This document shows, piece after piece, positions 42,594 to 48,981 of a DNA stretch of 48,981 nucleotides; position 1 is the stretch's first letter; each line of letters opens with the position of its first letter. Under the pieces are notes generated by a model. The model was not told the DNA's origin. It did no database searches and saw nothing but the letters and a program-made list of their open reading frames with translations. The translations under genes and the position numbers were made by a program. The stretch is taken from IMG/VR virus record IMGVR_UViG_3300025168_000136, positions 1-48,981 of that record; one strand, written 5' to 3'. This DNA is from a virus.

Positions 42594-42677
42594 AGCACTT
42601 ACCGGGAATCATCCGGTGCTTCTGACAGTCCCGGCTGACGACATGCAGACAGAGCACCCCATCACTCGCATGTGAGG
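42594..42677 (+). promoter_or_regulatory. Structured 5' leader with alternative pairings
   Basis: ACCGG (42601-42605) can pair with CCGGT (42613-42617), or CCGGGA (42602-42607) with TCCCGG (42629-42634); these exclude each other. GGTGCT (42615-42620) can also pair with AGCACC (42653-42658). ACATGC (42641-42646) pairs with GCATGT (42668-42673), whose 3' arm runs into the GAGG of the next gene. This is the look of an attenuator or translation switch. I recognise no known riboswitch. Confidence 0.5.
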
Positions 42678-42686
42678 AATATCAAA

Positions 42687-43244
42687 ATGGCTAGAACCAC
42701 ATTTTCCGGTCCCGTCCGCTCGTTAGCTGGATTTATCAGCGCGGGTGTTAAAAACCAAGTTACCCTAGTTGCCGGTCAAACTTTGACTGTTGAACCTGTT
42801 ACTAACAATGTTACAGGCGTAACTGTTGTTGGTAATTCAGGCAAACTAAACATAACAGGCTTTGACCTTGCGGGCGGAGCAAGCACTTTAACTCTTCCAC
42901 TTGTTAAAGACGCAACTCCAACCGACGCTACAGACCCCAATCAAGACAATAACTTTGGCGCGGTGATTAAAATATTTTTAGGCAACACTCTAGCCAATGA
43001 CCTTGTTATTAGCTGCCAAGGTGACGATAAACTTACTGGCACAGCTCTAATTATGGGCGCGGCAGGTGCGGTTACAGGCTTCACTACCAATGCTAATTTC
43101 ACTGATGTAAAGGTCACATTAAACGGAACTACAAAGGGTGGAATAGTTGACACGGTTGTCACGTTCACTTCAGTGGCCCAAGACAGATGGTTTGTCGAAA
43201 TGGTAGGCGTAGGCTCTGGTACAACTGTAACCCCTTTTAGCTAA
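42687..43244 (+). CDS. Beta-rich virion decoration protein, 185 aa
   Basis: ATG 42687 is chosen because GAGG lies just upstream; the longer GTG frame would contain it. MARTTFSGPVRSLAGFISAG, then Thr/Val/Gly-rich beta sequence throughout. It has its own promoter and structured leader after two terminators, as expected for an abundant structural protein. A head fibre or decoration role is inferred. Confidence 0.75.
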   Translation: MARTTFSGPVRSLAGFISAGVKNQVTLVAGQTLTVEPVTNNVTGVTVVGNSGKLNITGFDLAGGASTLTLPLVKDATPTDATDPNQDNNFGAVIKIFLGNTLANDLVISCQGDDKLTGTALIMGAAGAVTGFTTNANFTDVKVTLNGTTKGGIVDTVVTFTSVAQDRWFVEMVGVGSGTTVTPFS

Positions 43245-43277
43245 AGTTTAATTTAATCAAAGACTTAGGAGACTATT

Positions 43278-43382
43278 ATGTCTGATAAAATATTTGGAAT
43301 CCCCGTAGGTGGAGCAGAAGCTCCTGTAAAAGTAGCTAAAGCTCCTGAAAAGAAAGCAGCTAAAGCAACTAAAGCGACTTAG
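43278..43382 (+). CDS. 34-residue Lys/Ala-rich peptide
   Basis: Begins MSDKIFGIPVGGAEAPVKVA and ends KKAAKATKAT. A very good ribosome-binding site (TAGGAG, six bases before ATG) and filling of an otherwise empty gap support it. Probably a small basic virion component; unknown. Confidence 0.6.
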   Translation: MSDKIFGIPVGGAEAPVKVAKAPEKKAAKATKAT

Positions 43383-43413
43383 CCAGTAAACTACTTACTT
43401 TAAGGAGTAATTT

Positions 43414-43842
43414 ATGGCTGATACAGCGGTAACACAGACCATCCAAGATGGTGGTCGCACGGCTATTATAAAGACAACTGTGGTTATTGGGGCCGGATCG
43501 CCTCCGCCGCCACAGGAAGTTACCTTGGTAGACGTTTCTGCATTAGCGGTTGATCCCATTACTAAGCGAGCTTGCACAGAAGTTACTCTTCAAAAAGTGA
43601 CTTTTGCCAGTGTAGGTGTGGATGTAGAACTACAGTGGAATGCAACTACTAACGTACTTATCTTCGATTTCCCTAGGAACTGGACTGAGCAGTACGACTT
43701 CTCTGATTTTGGTATACCCAATAACTCTGGGAGTGGTAAGAACGGGGACATCGTGGCGCTTTCACAGGCTAATGCGGCAACCCCTCTAGCACCGGGTGAC
43801 ACGTACACGTTCATCCTTACGGTCACTAAAACTTATGGCTAA
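43414..43842 (+). CDS. Beta-rich virion protein, 142 aa
   Basis: AAGGAG upstream. Beta-strand-rich (RTAIIKTTVVIGAGSPPPPQ, VTFASVGVDVELQWNATTNV, PGDTYTFILTVTKTYG), like an Ig-type fold. It overlaps the next gene by 8 bases (ATGGCTAA). A tail or decoration protein by position. Confidence 0.75.
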   Translation: MADTAVTQTIQDGGRTAIIKTTVVIGAGSPPPPQEVTLVDVSALAVDPITKRACTEVTLQKVTFASVGVDVELQWNATTNVLIFDFPRNWTEQYDFSDFGIPNNSGSGKNGDIVALSQANAATPLAPGDTYTFILTVTKTYG

Positions 43843-44110
43843 GCAGTTAAACAAAAAGGCTATGGCTTGTAATAAGCCGAAACGAACCTCTAGCCACCCT
43901 AAGAAGTCTCACGTAGTTAAGGCGTGTGCAGGTGGTAAAGAGAAAATTATTCGTTTTGGCGAACAAGGCGCTAGCACTGCTGGTAAGCCCAAGGCAGGTG
44001 AATCTGCCAAGATGAAGGCCAAACGTAAGTCGTTTAAGTCTCGTCACGGCAAGAACATCGCCAAAGGCAAAATGAGCGCAGCCTACTGGGCTGACAAGGT
44101 TAAGTGGTAA
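43835..44110 (+). CDS. Small Lys-rich protein 1, 91 aa
   Basis: Starts at ATG 43835, inside the end of the previous gene. NKKAMACNKPKRTSSHPKKS, later KMKAKRKSFKSRHGKNIAKG and a conserved-looking end AAYWADKVKW. Strongly basic, first of four such genes in a row. From memory, relatives occur in cyanophages. A DNA-binding virion component is likely. Confidence 0.75.
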   Translation: MAKQLNKKAMACNKPKRTSSHPKKSHVVKACAGGKEKIIRFGEQGASTAGKPKAGESAKMKAKRKSFKSRHGKNIAKGKMSAAYWADKVKW

Positions 44111-44487
44111 TGCCGAGCAAAAGCAAAGCACAACACAAGTTAATGGCGGCAGTGGCAAACAACCCTAAGTTCGCCAAGAAAGCGGGCATCCCGCAAAACG
44201 TAGGAGCAGACTATATGAAGGCTGATAAAAAAGTTAAGAAGTACAACATGGGCGGAGTTATGGCCCATGATAAAAAAGAATTACGCAATCTTTCCGACGA
44301 GGACTACCGCATCAGAAATAGAAGCGGCAGTAACACAGACGCTGAAAGAAGGCGTATAGACGGTGAGCGTAGTTACTTGCGTAACCAAGAATCAAGCTAC
44401 AACATGGGCGGCAAGGTTAAAAAAGGTGGAAACCGTGGCGATGGTCCTATATTAACAAAAGGATTTACACGCGGCGGTATGGTTTAA
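44110..44487 (+). CDS. Small Lys-rich protein 2 with MGG motifs, 125 aa
   Basis: ATG 44110 by TAATG overlap. Starts MPSKSKAQHKLMAAVANNPK, a pattern seen in small phage proteins of the DUF3008-like kind. It carries repeated glycine motifs (YNMGGVMAHDKK, YNMGGKVKKGG, TRGGMV). Basic; virion-associated by context. Confidence 0.75.
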   Translation: MPSKSKAQHKLMAAVANNPKFAKKAGIPQNVGADYMKADKKVKKYNMGGVMAHDKKELRNLSDEDYRIRNRSGSNTDAERRRIDGERSYLRNQESSYNMGGKVKKGGNRGDGPILTKGFTRGGMV

Positions 44488-44490
44488 ATA

Positions 44491-44664
44491 ATGTTGAAGT
44501 GTCGGGGTATGGGCAAGATGAAGCCTATTGCGTTTAAGAAGGGCGGTACGGTTAAAGATGCCTGTTACCGCAAAGTGAAGGCATCTTATAAAGTCTTCCC
44601 TTCTGCCTATGCCTCCGGCGCTATAGCTAAATGCCGAAAGAAGAAAGCCAGTGGCCGTTCGTAA
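44491..44664 (+). CDS. Small Lys-rich protein 3, 57 aa
   Basis: MLKCRGMGKMKPIAFKKGGT, then DACYRKVKASYKVFPSAYAS and AIAKCRKKK. The CYRKVKASYKVFPSAYAS block is of a kind I have seen in phage and giant-virus small proteins. The end overlaps the next gene by 14 bases. Three cysteines (4, 25, 48) could bind metal. Confidence 0.75.
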   Translation: MLKCRGMGKMKPIAFKKGGTVKDACYRKVKASYKVFPSAYASGAIAKCRKKKASGRS

Positions 44665-44926
44665 AACTGCCAAAGGCGCAGCTTTAAAGCGTTGGTTCAA
44701 AGAAGACTGGAAAGACGTTAAAACAGGTAAGAAATGCGGGCGTAAAAAAGGTGAAAAGCGGGGAACTCCGTACTGTAGGCCCACTAAAAAGGTCTCTAGT
44801 AAAACGCCTAAGACTTCTGGTGAGATGACGGCGGCAGAGAAGAAGTCTCGCATAGCGCAAAAGAAACGCTTAGGGCAACCGGCGGGCAAACCCAAGCGAG
44901 TAGCATCGCTTAAAAGGAAAAAATAA
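44651..44926 (+). CDS. Small Lys-rich protein 4, 91 aa
   Basis: GTG start overlapping the previous gene. LKRWFKEDWKDVKTGKKCGR, then GTPYCRPTKKVSSKTPKTSG; basic to the end (KRVASLKRKK). The WFKE-W-DVKTGK-CGR and YCRPTKKVSSKTPKT blocks recur in cyanophage small proteins, as I recall. The stop overlaps the next start (TAATG). May condense or anchor DNA in the head. Confidence 0.75.
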   Translation: MAVRKTAKGAALKRWFKEDWKDVKTGKKCGRKKGEKRGTPYCRPTKKVSSKTPKTSGEMTAAEKKSRIAQKKRLGQPAGKPKRVASLKRKK

Positions 44927-45627
44927 TGGCGACTACGGGCGTTGCAGATTTTAACATGGAGTTTACGGAAATCGCGGAAGAGGCATGGGAACGTGCTGGC
45001 CGTGAAATGCGCTCCGGTTATGACCTGCGAACTGCTCGGCGTTCTATGAATCTGCTGACTATTGAGTGGCAGAATCGTGGTATTAACATGTGGACGATTG
45101 AGGAGGGGTTTATTAACCTCGTCCAAGGACAATCTGCATATCCGCTTCCCGCCGCTACCATAGACTTGTTAGAGCAAGTAATACGGACTAACCAAGGCAA
45201 CGCTAACACGCAATCAGACTTAACCATCTCGCGTATTAGTATGCCTACTTATGCCAGTATTCCGAACAAGTTGACTCAAGGCCGTCCTATACAGATCAAT
45301 GTAGAGCGTTTAAGAGATGCTCCAGTTGTCAATATATGGCCTGTGCCGAATCAGGGCACCGCTGTAGCTCCTTTCTATGTACTGCGGTACTGGCGTATGC
45401 GTCGGATTGAAAACGCAGGCGCGGGCGCTGAGACCCCTGACGTTACTTTCCGCTTCTTACCGTGCTTAGTTGCAGGGTTGGCGTACTATATAGCCTCGAA
45501 AGACCCTGACCTTGTGACTAGAATTCCTATGTTACAGGCTGAATATGAGCGTCAGTTTGAGCTAGCGGCAGGTGAAGACAGAGAGAAAGCGACAATACGT
45601 CTTGTACCAAGACTGAGCAACTACTAG
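44926..45627 (+). CDS. Neck/tail connector (tail tubular A or gp4-like)
   Basis: 233 residues. WERAGREMRSGYDLRTARRS and LLTIEWQNRGINMWTIEEGF form the helical N-terminal half typical of head-tail adaptors; PVPNQGTAVAPFYVLRYWRM follows. Resembles podovirus T7 gp11/P22 gp4-type connectors that bind beneath the portal. Supported by position after the head genes. Confidence 0.75.
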   Translation: MATTGVADFNMEFTEIAEEAWERAGREMRSGYDLRTARRSMNLLTIEWQNRGINMWTIEEGFINLVQGQSAYPLPAATIDLLEQVIRTNQGNANTQSDLTISRISMPTYASIPNKLTQGRPIQINVERLRDAPVVNIWPVPNQGTAVAPFYVLRYWRMRRIENAGAGAETPDVTFRFLPCLVAGLAYYIASKDPDLVTRIPMLQAEYERQFELAAGEDREKATIRLVPRLSNY

Positions 45628-45636
45628 GGTTAACCC

Positions 45637-46419
45637 ATGAGCAACAGGTTCGCCTCAAATAAAAGAGCACTCGCCATGTGCGATGTGTGCGGCTTTGAGT
45701 ACAGGCTAAAGCAGCTAAAGAATTTAGTAGTTAAGAATACAGAGACTCAGATAAAAGCTTGTCCTGAGTGTTGGGGGCCATCTCAACCACAGCTCATGCT
45801 AGGTACGTTCCCAGTGGACGACCCGCAAGCTATAAGGAACCCGCGACCCGATCAGAGTATAGTACCAGCGGGGGATTTTAGTAGTATTAACATTCAGTGG
45901 GGGTGGAACCCAGTAGGGTTAGACGACCCCTTTGGACTTACACCAGACACTTTGGAAGCCGTCGGTGCCGTAGGCCAAGTCACGGTATTATTGACTAGCG
46001 GAACATCGCCGGGGAGTGTAAATGTTAATGTTTCAAGTTTAACAGCTACAGCTTCAGCAGGATCAGTAACAGTAACAGTACCTGCTTTTACTACCTTTGC
46101 TATAACGGTAGCTAATCCGGGTGCAGGGAACAGATATTACGTAGATAGTGTGCTGCAAGCTACGTTAACTTTGAGCGAAGGCAGCACATACAGATTAGAC
46201 CAAAGTAACGGTAGCAATAGCAGCCATCCGTTGAGGTTTTCTACAACGTCGGACGGAACACACGGCGGAGGTAGTGAGTACACTACTGGAGTAACTACTA
46301 TCGGAACACCGGGCAATGCTGGAGCATACACGCAGATAACTGTGGCAAGCGGAGCACCTACTTTATATTATTACTGCACAAACCACTCAGGGATGGGCGG
46401 TCAAGCCAATACACCGTAA
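45637..46419 (+). CDS. Virion protein with zinc ribbon and cupredoxin-like domain
   Basis: 260 residues. N-terminal zinc ribbon: C15-x2-C18 and C42-x2-C45. A beta-rich linker follows. The C-terminal domain (about 160-260) resembles a cupredoxin: H197 in NSSHPLRFS, then C247-x2-H250-x2-M253 in YYYCTNHSGMGG, the His-Cys-His-Met set of type-1 copper sites. From memory, this domain recurs in marine phage structural proteins. Whether copper is bound is unknown. It lies among tail/neck genes, so it is likely virion-exposed. Confidence 0.8.
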   Translation: MSNRFASNKRALAMCDVCGFEYRLKQLKNLVVKNTETQIKACPECWGPSQPQLMLGTFPVDDPQAIRNPRPDQSIVPAGDFSSINIQWGWNPVGLDDPFGLTPDTLEAVGAVGQVTVLLTSGTSPGSVNVNVSSLTATASAGSVTVTVPAFTTFAITVANPGAGNRYYVDSVLQATLTLSEGSTYRLDQSNGSNSSHPLRFSTTSDGTHGGGSEYTTGVTTIGTPGNAGAYTQITVASGAPTLYYYCTNHSGMGGQANTP

Positions 46420-46429
46420 GGGGTAAAGT

Positions 46430-46618
46430 ATGAAAAACAAAGCTAGATCAAAAGTAAAGACACCTAAGATAATTGATTTTCCTGATACGCCTACGGTGTA
46501 TACAGTTGATCTTAACGGTCTTGATGCGCCACCGGCTAATTTAAAGACTAGTGGTATTAAAGTACGCGGCACAGGTGCTGCTACTAAAGGGCTTCTTGCT
46601 CGTGGACCAATGGCCTAG
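46430..46618 (+). CDS. Small conserved-type virion protein, 62 aa
   Basis: AAGGGG upstream. MKNKARSKVKTPKIIDFPDT and the end GIKVRGTGAATKGLLARGPM; the RGTGAATKG motif is familiar from uncultured phages. Basic at both ends. Function unknown. Confidence 0.75.
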   Translation: MKNKARSKVKTPKIIDFPDTPTVYTVDLNGLDAPPANLKTSGIKVRGTGAATKGLLARGPMA

Positions 46619-46629
46619 AGGGTTAGCTG

Positions 46630-47259
46630 GTGAATTACACCGAGCTTAAAGCGAATATTCAAGACATCTGTGAGCAGACGTTTACGGACGCGCAGCTTGC
46701 TATGTTTACTGAACAGGCAGAACAGGGCATATATAACTCTGTGCAGATACCTGCACTGCGTCGAAACCAAACAGGGTTTTTGTCGGTTGCTGATCCGTAT
46801 TTAATATTTCCAGTAGATTTTCTGTATCCGTTCTCTTTGGCAGTTATAGACGCTGCGGGAAACTACACGTACTTACTGAACAAAGACGTTAACTTCATGC
46901 GTGAGGCGTATCCAAACCCCACCAGTGTTGCTAAACCCAAACATTATGGGTTATTTGACGATACAGCGTTTATTGTAGGGCCAACGCCAGATATTGCTTA
47001 TTCTGTTGAATTACACTACGGCTATTACCCACAGACTATTGTAACTGCGGGTACTACGTGGCTTGGAACTGAGTTTGATACGGCACTACTTAACGGTGCG
47101 CTGGTTCAAGCAATACGCTTTATGAAAGGCGACGCTGAGATGGTTGCGTTATACCAACAGATGTATATAGATGCTATGTCGTTATTAAAGAACTTAGGCG
47201 ACGGGAAGATGCGGGAAGATATGTATCGCTCTGGTCAACTTAGAATAGAACCGCGTTAA
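46630..47259 (+). CDS. Tail/neck structural protein, 209 aa
   Basis: GTG start. Helical start (IQDICEQTFTDAQLAMFTEQ), then YLIFPVDFLYPFSLAVID and LHYGYYPQTIV. Resembles phage head-tail completion or tail-tube-type proteins that follow the connector. Assigned by order and general layout. Confidence 0.7.
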   Translation: MNYTELKANIQDICEQTFTDAQLAMFTEQAEQGIYNSVQIPALRRNQTGFLSVADPYLIFPVDFLYPFSLAVIDAAGNYTYLLNKDVNFMREAYPNPTSVAKPKHYGLFDDTAFIVGPTPDIAYSVELHYGYYPQTIVTAGTTWLGTEFDTALLNGALVQAIRFMKGDAEMVALYQQMYIDAMSLLKNLGDGKMREDMYRSGQLRIEPR

Positions 47260-47277
47260 TTTAAAGAGGAAACACAA

Positions 47278-47709
47278 ATGGCTATTTCACAAGCTATGGC
47301 TACATCATTTAAAGTTGCAATTCTCGGTGGGGACTTTGATTTTAGTTCAGGTACTTCGCAGTCATTTAAAATTGCCTTGTACACTAACTCCGCTACATTA
47401 GGGGCAACCACTACTGCGTATAGTACTTCTAATGAAGTTACGGGCACAAACTACACGGCGGGCGGCGAGGCGCTAACGATAACGCAAGTACCTACATCTA
47501 CAGGTACTACGGCGTTTTTAGACTTTGGCAATGCTACTTGGAGTACGTCTACTATTACGGCTCGTGGCGCTTTGATGTATAAAGTGGGCAGTGGTAACCC
47601 CGCTATTGCTGTCTTGGACTTTGGTTCGGATAAGACTTCTACTGCGGGTGACTTCACTATTGTGTTCCCTGCGTCAGATTCGAGCAATGCGATTATTCGG
47701 ATTGCCTAG
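47278..47709 (+). CDS. Beta-rich virion protein, 143 aa
   Basis: AGAGGA upstream. SFKIALYTNSATLGATTTAY, then FLDFGNATWSTSTITARGAL; a beta-sandwich-like sequence seen in marine phage virion proteins. Likely tail- or fibre-associated. Confidence 0.75.
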   Translation: MAISQAMATSFKVAILGGDFDFSSGTSQSFKIALYTNSATLGATTTAYSTSNEVTGTNYTAGGEALTITQVPTSTGTTAFLDFGNATWSTSTITARGALMYKVGSGNPAIAVLDFGSDKTSTAGDFTIVFPASDSSNAIIRIA

Positions 47710-47712
47710 TAA

Positions 47713-48399
47713 GTGGCTGGCGGTTGGGGTCGTAACACTTGGAGTTCAGGCTCTTGGGGTGAAGGTGTTGATGCAACCGTCCGGTTGGGTGGTTGGGGGC
47801 GTGCTGCGTGGGGCGCAGGGCCTTGGAGCGAATCTCTAGGTCTTGAAGCGGTAGGTTCGGTCGGCTCTGTTACTGTAGTTGCGGGCGCTATTGTTAACGT
47901 CACAGGAGTTACGGGCACTACCTTACTTGGTAGTGTAGCTGTAATTGGCGATGCTAGTAATATCGGCGTACTGGGCAACGCTGCCACTGGCACTTTAGGC
48001 ACTGTAACAACCACAGCAGACGCTAATGTAAGCGTAACAGGAGTTGTAGGAACCACTGCCCTAGGCAATGCCAACGTCCAACAAGGCGCAGGCGCTAACC
48101 CAGTAGGAGTTGTAGGAACCACTGCGCTAGGCGCGGTTACGGTAACAGGCAAAGCAAGTACCTCTGTAACGGGAGTAGTAGCTACAGCAGCTTTAGGTAA
48201 TGTAACGGTATTACTAGAGCAAAATGTTAACATTACGGGCGTTCAAGGCACTACGGCCCTTGGAACTGTAACTCAAATAGCAAGCGCCACCGTGAATGTG
48301 ACTGGAGTGCAAGCCACAGGCGAGCTAGGGATTGTGTGGGTTTGGAGTGAAATAACACCAACCGGCAACCCCAGATGGACGGAGATAATAGCAGCATGA
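47713..48399 (+). CDS. Repeat-rich fibre-like protein, 228 aa
   Basis: GTG start with no obvious ribosome-binding site. A W/G-rich N-terminus (GGWGRNTWSSGSWGEG) is followed by about seven repeats around VTGVVGTTALGNVTV, each roughly 20-25 residues. Such repeats probably form a beta-solenoid or stacked-strand shaft. It ends in a distinct cap (GIVWVWSEITPTGNPRWTEI). Fits a tail fibre or spike shaft. The DNA repeats are near-identical in places, so copy number may vary. Confidence 0.75.
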   Translation: MAGGWGRNTWSSGSWGEGVDATVRLGGWGRAAWGAGPWSESLGLEAVGSVGSVTVVAGAIVNVTGVTGTTLLGSVAVIGDASNIGVLGNAATGTLGTVTTTADANVSVTGVVGTTALGNANVQQGAGANPVGVVGTTALGAVTVTGKASTSVTGVVATAALGNVTVLLEQNVNITGVQGTTALGTVTQIASATVNVTGVQATGELGIVWVWSEITPTGNPRWTEIIAA

Positions 48400-48608
48400 G
48401 AAAAACTAACGAATCTATAACAGTAAATGGCGTAGAGCATCCCAAGTATGACACCGCAGTTATGTGCGGCCACTGTGGTTACGATCTTGACGAAAGTGAG
48501 CTTAGCGCTGATACTTGTTCAGATTGCGGGGAAGCCCTAACTGTGCAACAAAATACAACAATTTATGCGACAAGCATCCCTGCTGCCGACGGCAGTACAC
48601 TAGTATAA
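48396..48608 (+). CDS. Small zinc-ribbon protein, 70 aa
   Basis: ATGA overlap with the previous stop. CGHCGYDLDESELSADTCSDCG: two CxxC pairs of a zinc ribbon. Short beta tails on each side. Role unknown; among tail genes. Confidence 0.75.
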   Translation: MRKTNESITVNGVEHPKYDTAVMCGHCGYDLDESELSADTCSDCGEALTVQQNTTIYATSIPAADGSTLV

Positions 48609-48624
48609 GTACTGGAGAAACCAA

Positions 48625-48981
48625 ATGGCTACTTTTGTAAACAATTTAAGACTCAAAGAAATTACCACAGGGGATGAAGACGGTACTTGGGGGACCAGTA
48701 CTAATACTAACCTTGAACTTATTACTGACGGTTTTAGCTACGGCACGAAACAGATGTCTAGTGATGCTAACCAAACCTTCACCATGCCTGATGCTACGGC
48801 AGATGCCACTCGTGGTTTCTATTTAAGGATTACCTCGGCAGCTTCTCTTACGGCAACACGCGAGGTAACGCTTGGGCCTAACACCGTTTCTAAAGTGTGG
48901 ATGATTGAAAACGCCACTACTGGTGGTCAGTCTATTACCATCAAGCAAGGGTCTGGGGCAGGTATTACTATTCCCACCACG
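48625..48981 (+). CDS. Tail/fibre protein, 3'-truncated
   Basis: Starts MATFVNNLRLKEITTGDEDG and stays open to the window end (119 codons). GTWGTSTNTNLELITDGFSY and the beta-rich remainder resemble phage tail-fibre N-terminal regions that attach to the tail. GGAGAAACCAA precedes the ATG. The gene continues beyond the window. Confidence 0.75.
   Translation, partial: MATFVNNLRLKEITTGDEDGTWGTSTNTNLELITDGFSYGTKQMSSDANQTFTMPDATADATRGFYLRITSAASLTATREVTLGPNTVSKVWMIENATTGGQSITIKQGSGAGITIPTT

Noticed and set aside
44452-45132. Antisense frame of 226 codons under the small basic genes
   Set aside because: It covers five well-supported, overlapping plus-strand genes with good starts; composition is that of a shadow frame.
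1-48981. Terminal direct repeats marking genome ends
   Set aside because: The first and last bases of the window share no repeat that I can see, and both ends cut genes, so the window borders are not natural ends.

Overview
The window is almost entirely the genome of a tailed bacteriophage, apparently strictly lytic, with a tightly packed gene map. It is cut at both ends: a virion gene is open at base 1 and a tail or fibre gene is open at base 48981. No integrase, repressor, tRNA, CRISPR array or insertion sequence is visible. There is a full packaging and head module, short tail/neck connector genes, no recognisable tape-measure or sheath protein, and a giant 2255-residue protein beside a lytic transglycosylase. 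This combination suggests a podovirus-like particle that injects internal proteins. From memory, several motifs recur in uncultured marine phages (the C-x2-H-x2-M cupredoxin end, glycine-rich GGGIIGYA-type motifs, the small basic proteins), so a marine bacterial host is the best guess; the sequence cannot prove it.

Layout. Bases 1-11751 (+) hold four late virion/ejection genes. Bases 11755-30508 (-) are one long leftward early/middle region. Read in transcription order from the right, it contains: a small unknown gene; a promoter with an overlapping operator-like inverted repeat; an AAA+ MoxR/CobS-like ATPase plus VWA module with two orphan partners; a HAD 3'-phosphatase; several unknown genes; a VRR-NUC nuclease; a run of seven tiny overlapping genes (including an XRE-type regulator and a zinc ribbon); a GNAT-like protein; family A DNA polymerase; a RecB/Cas4-like nuclease; an SNF2 helicase; an HTH protein; a likely single-stranded DNA binding protein; and a primase-polymerase/helicase. 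The region ends at a terminator at 11755.

Bases 30509-31293 carry no gene but are rich in structure: GTGCAGTGC repeats, an AT-rich block, three 34-base direct repeats and palindromic elements. This is the best candidate for a replication origin or a phage promoter cluster. A short leftward unit (31327-32432) with two terminators follows, then a control region (32433-32783).

Bases 32784-48981 (+) are the late operon: small and large terminase, two small accessory genes including a HELQH protein, portal, a GroES-like co-chaperonin, scaffold, head proteins and major capsid protein, then two terminators. A fresh promoter and a structured leader come next, followed by a decoration protein, a group of lysine-rich small proteins, neck/tail proteins, a virion protein with a cupredoxin-like domain, and repeat-rich fibre-like proteins. 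If the genome is circular or circularly permuted, the right end would run on into the virion genes at the left end.

Many starts were moved downstream of the longest open frame, because a GGAG/AGGAG ribosome-binding site would otherwise lie inside the coding sequence; each change is stated in its entry.
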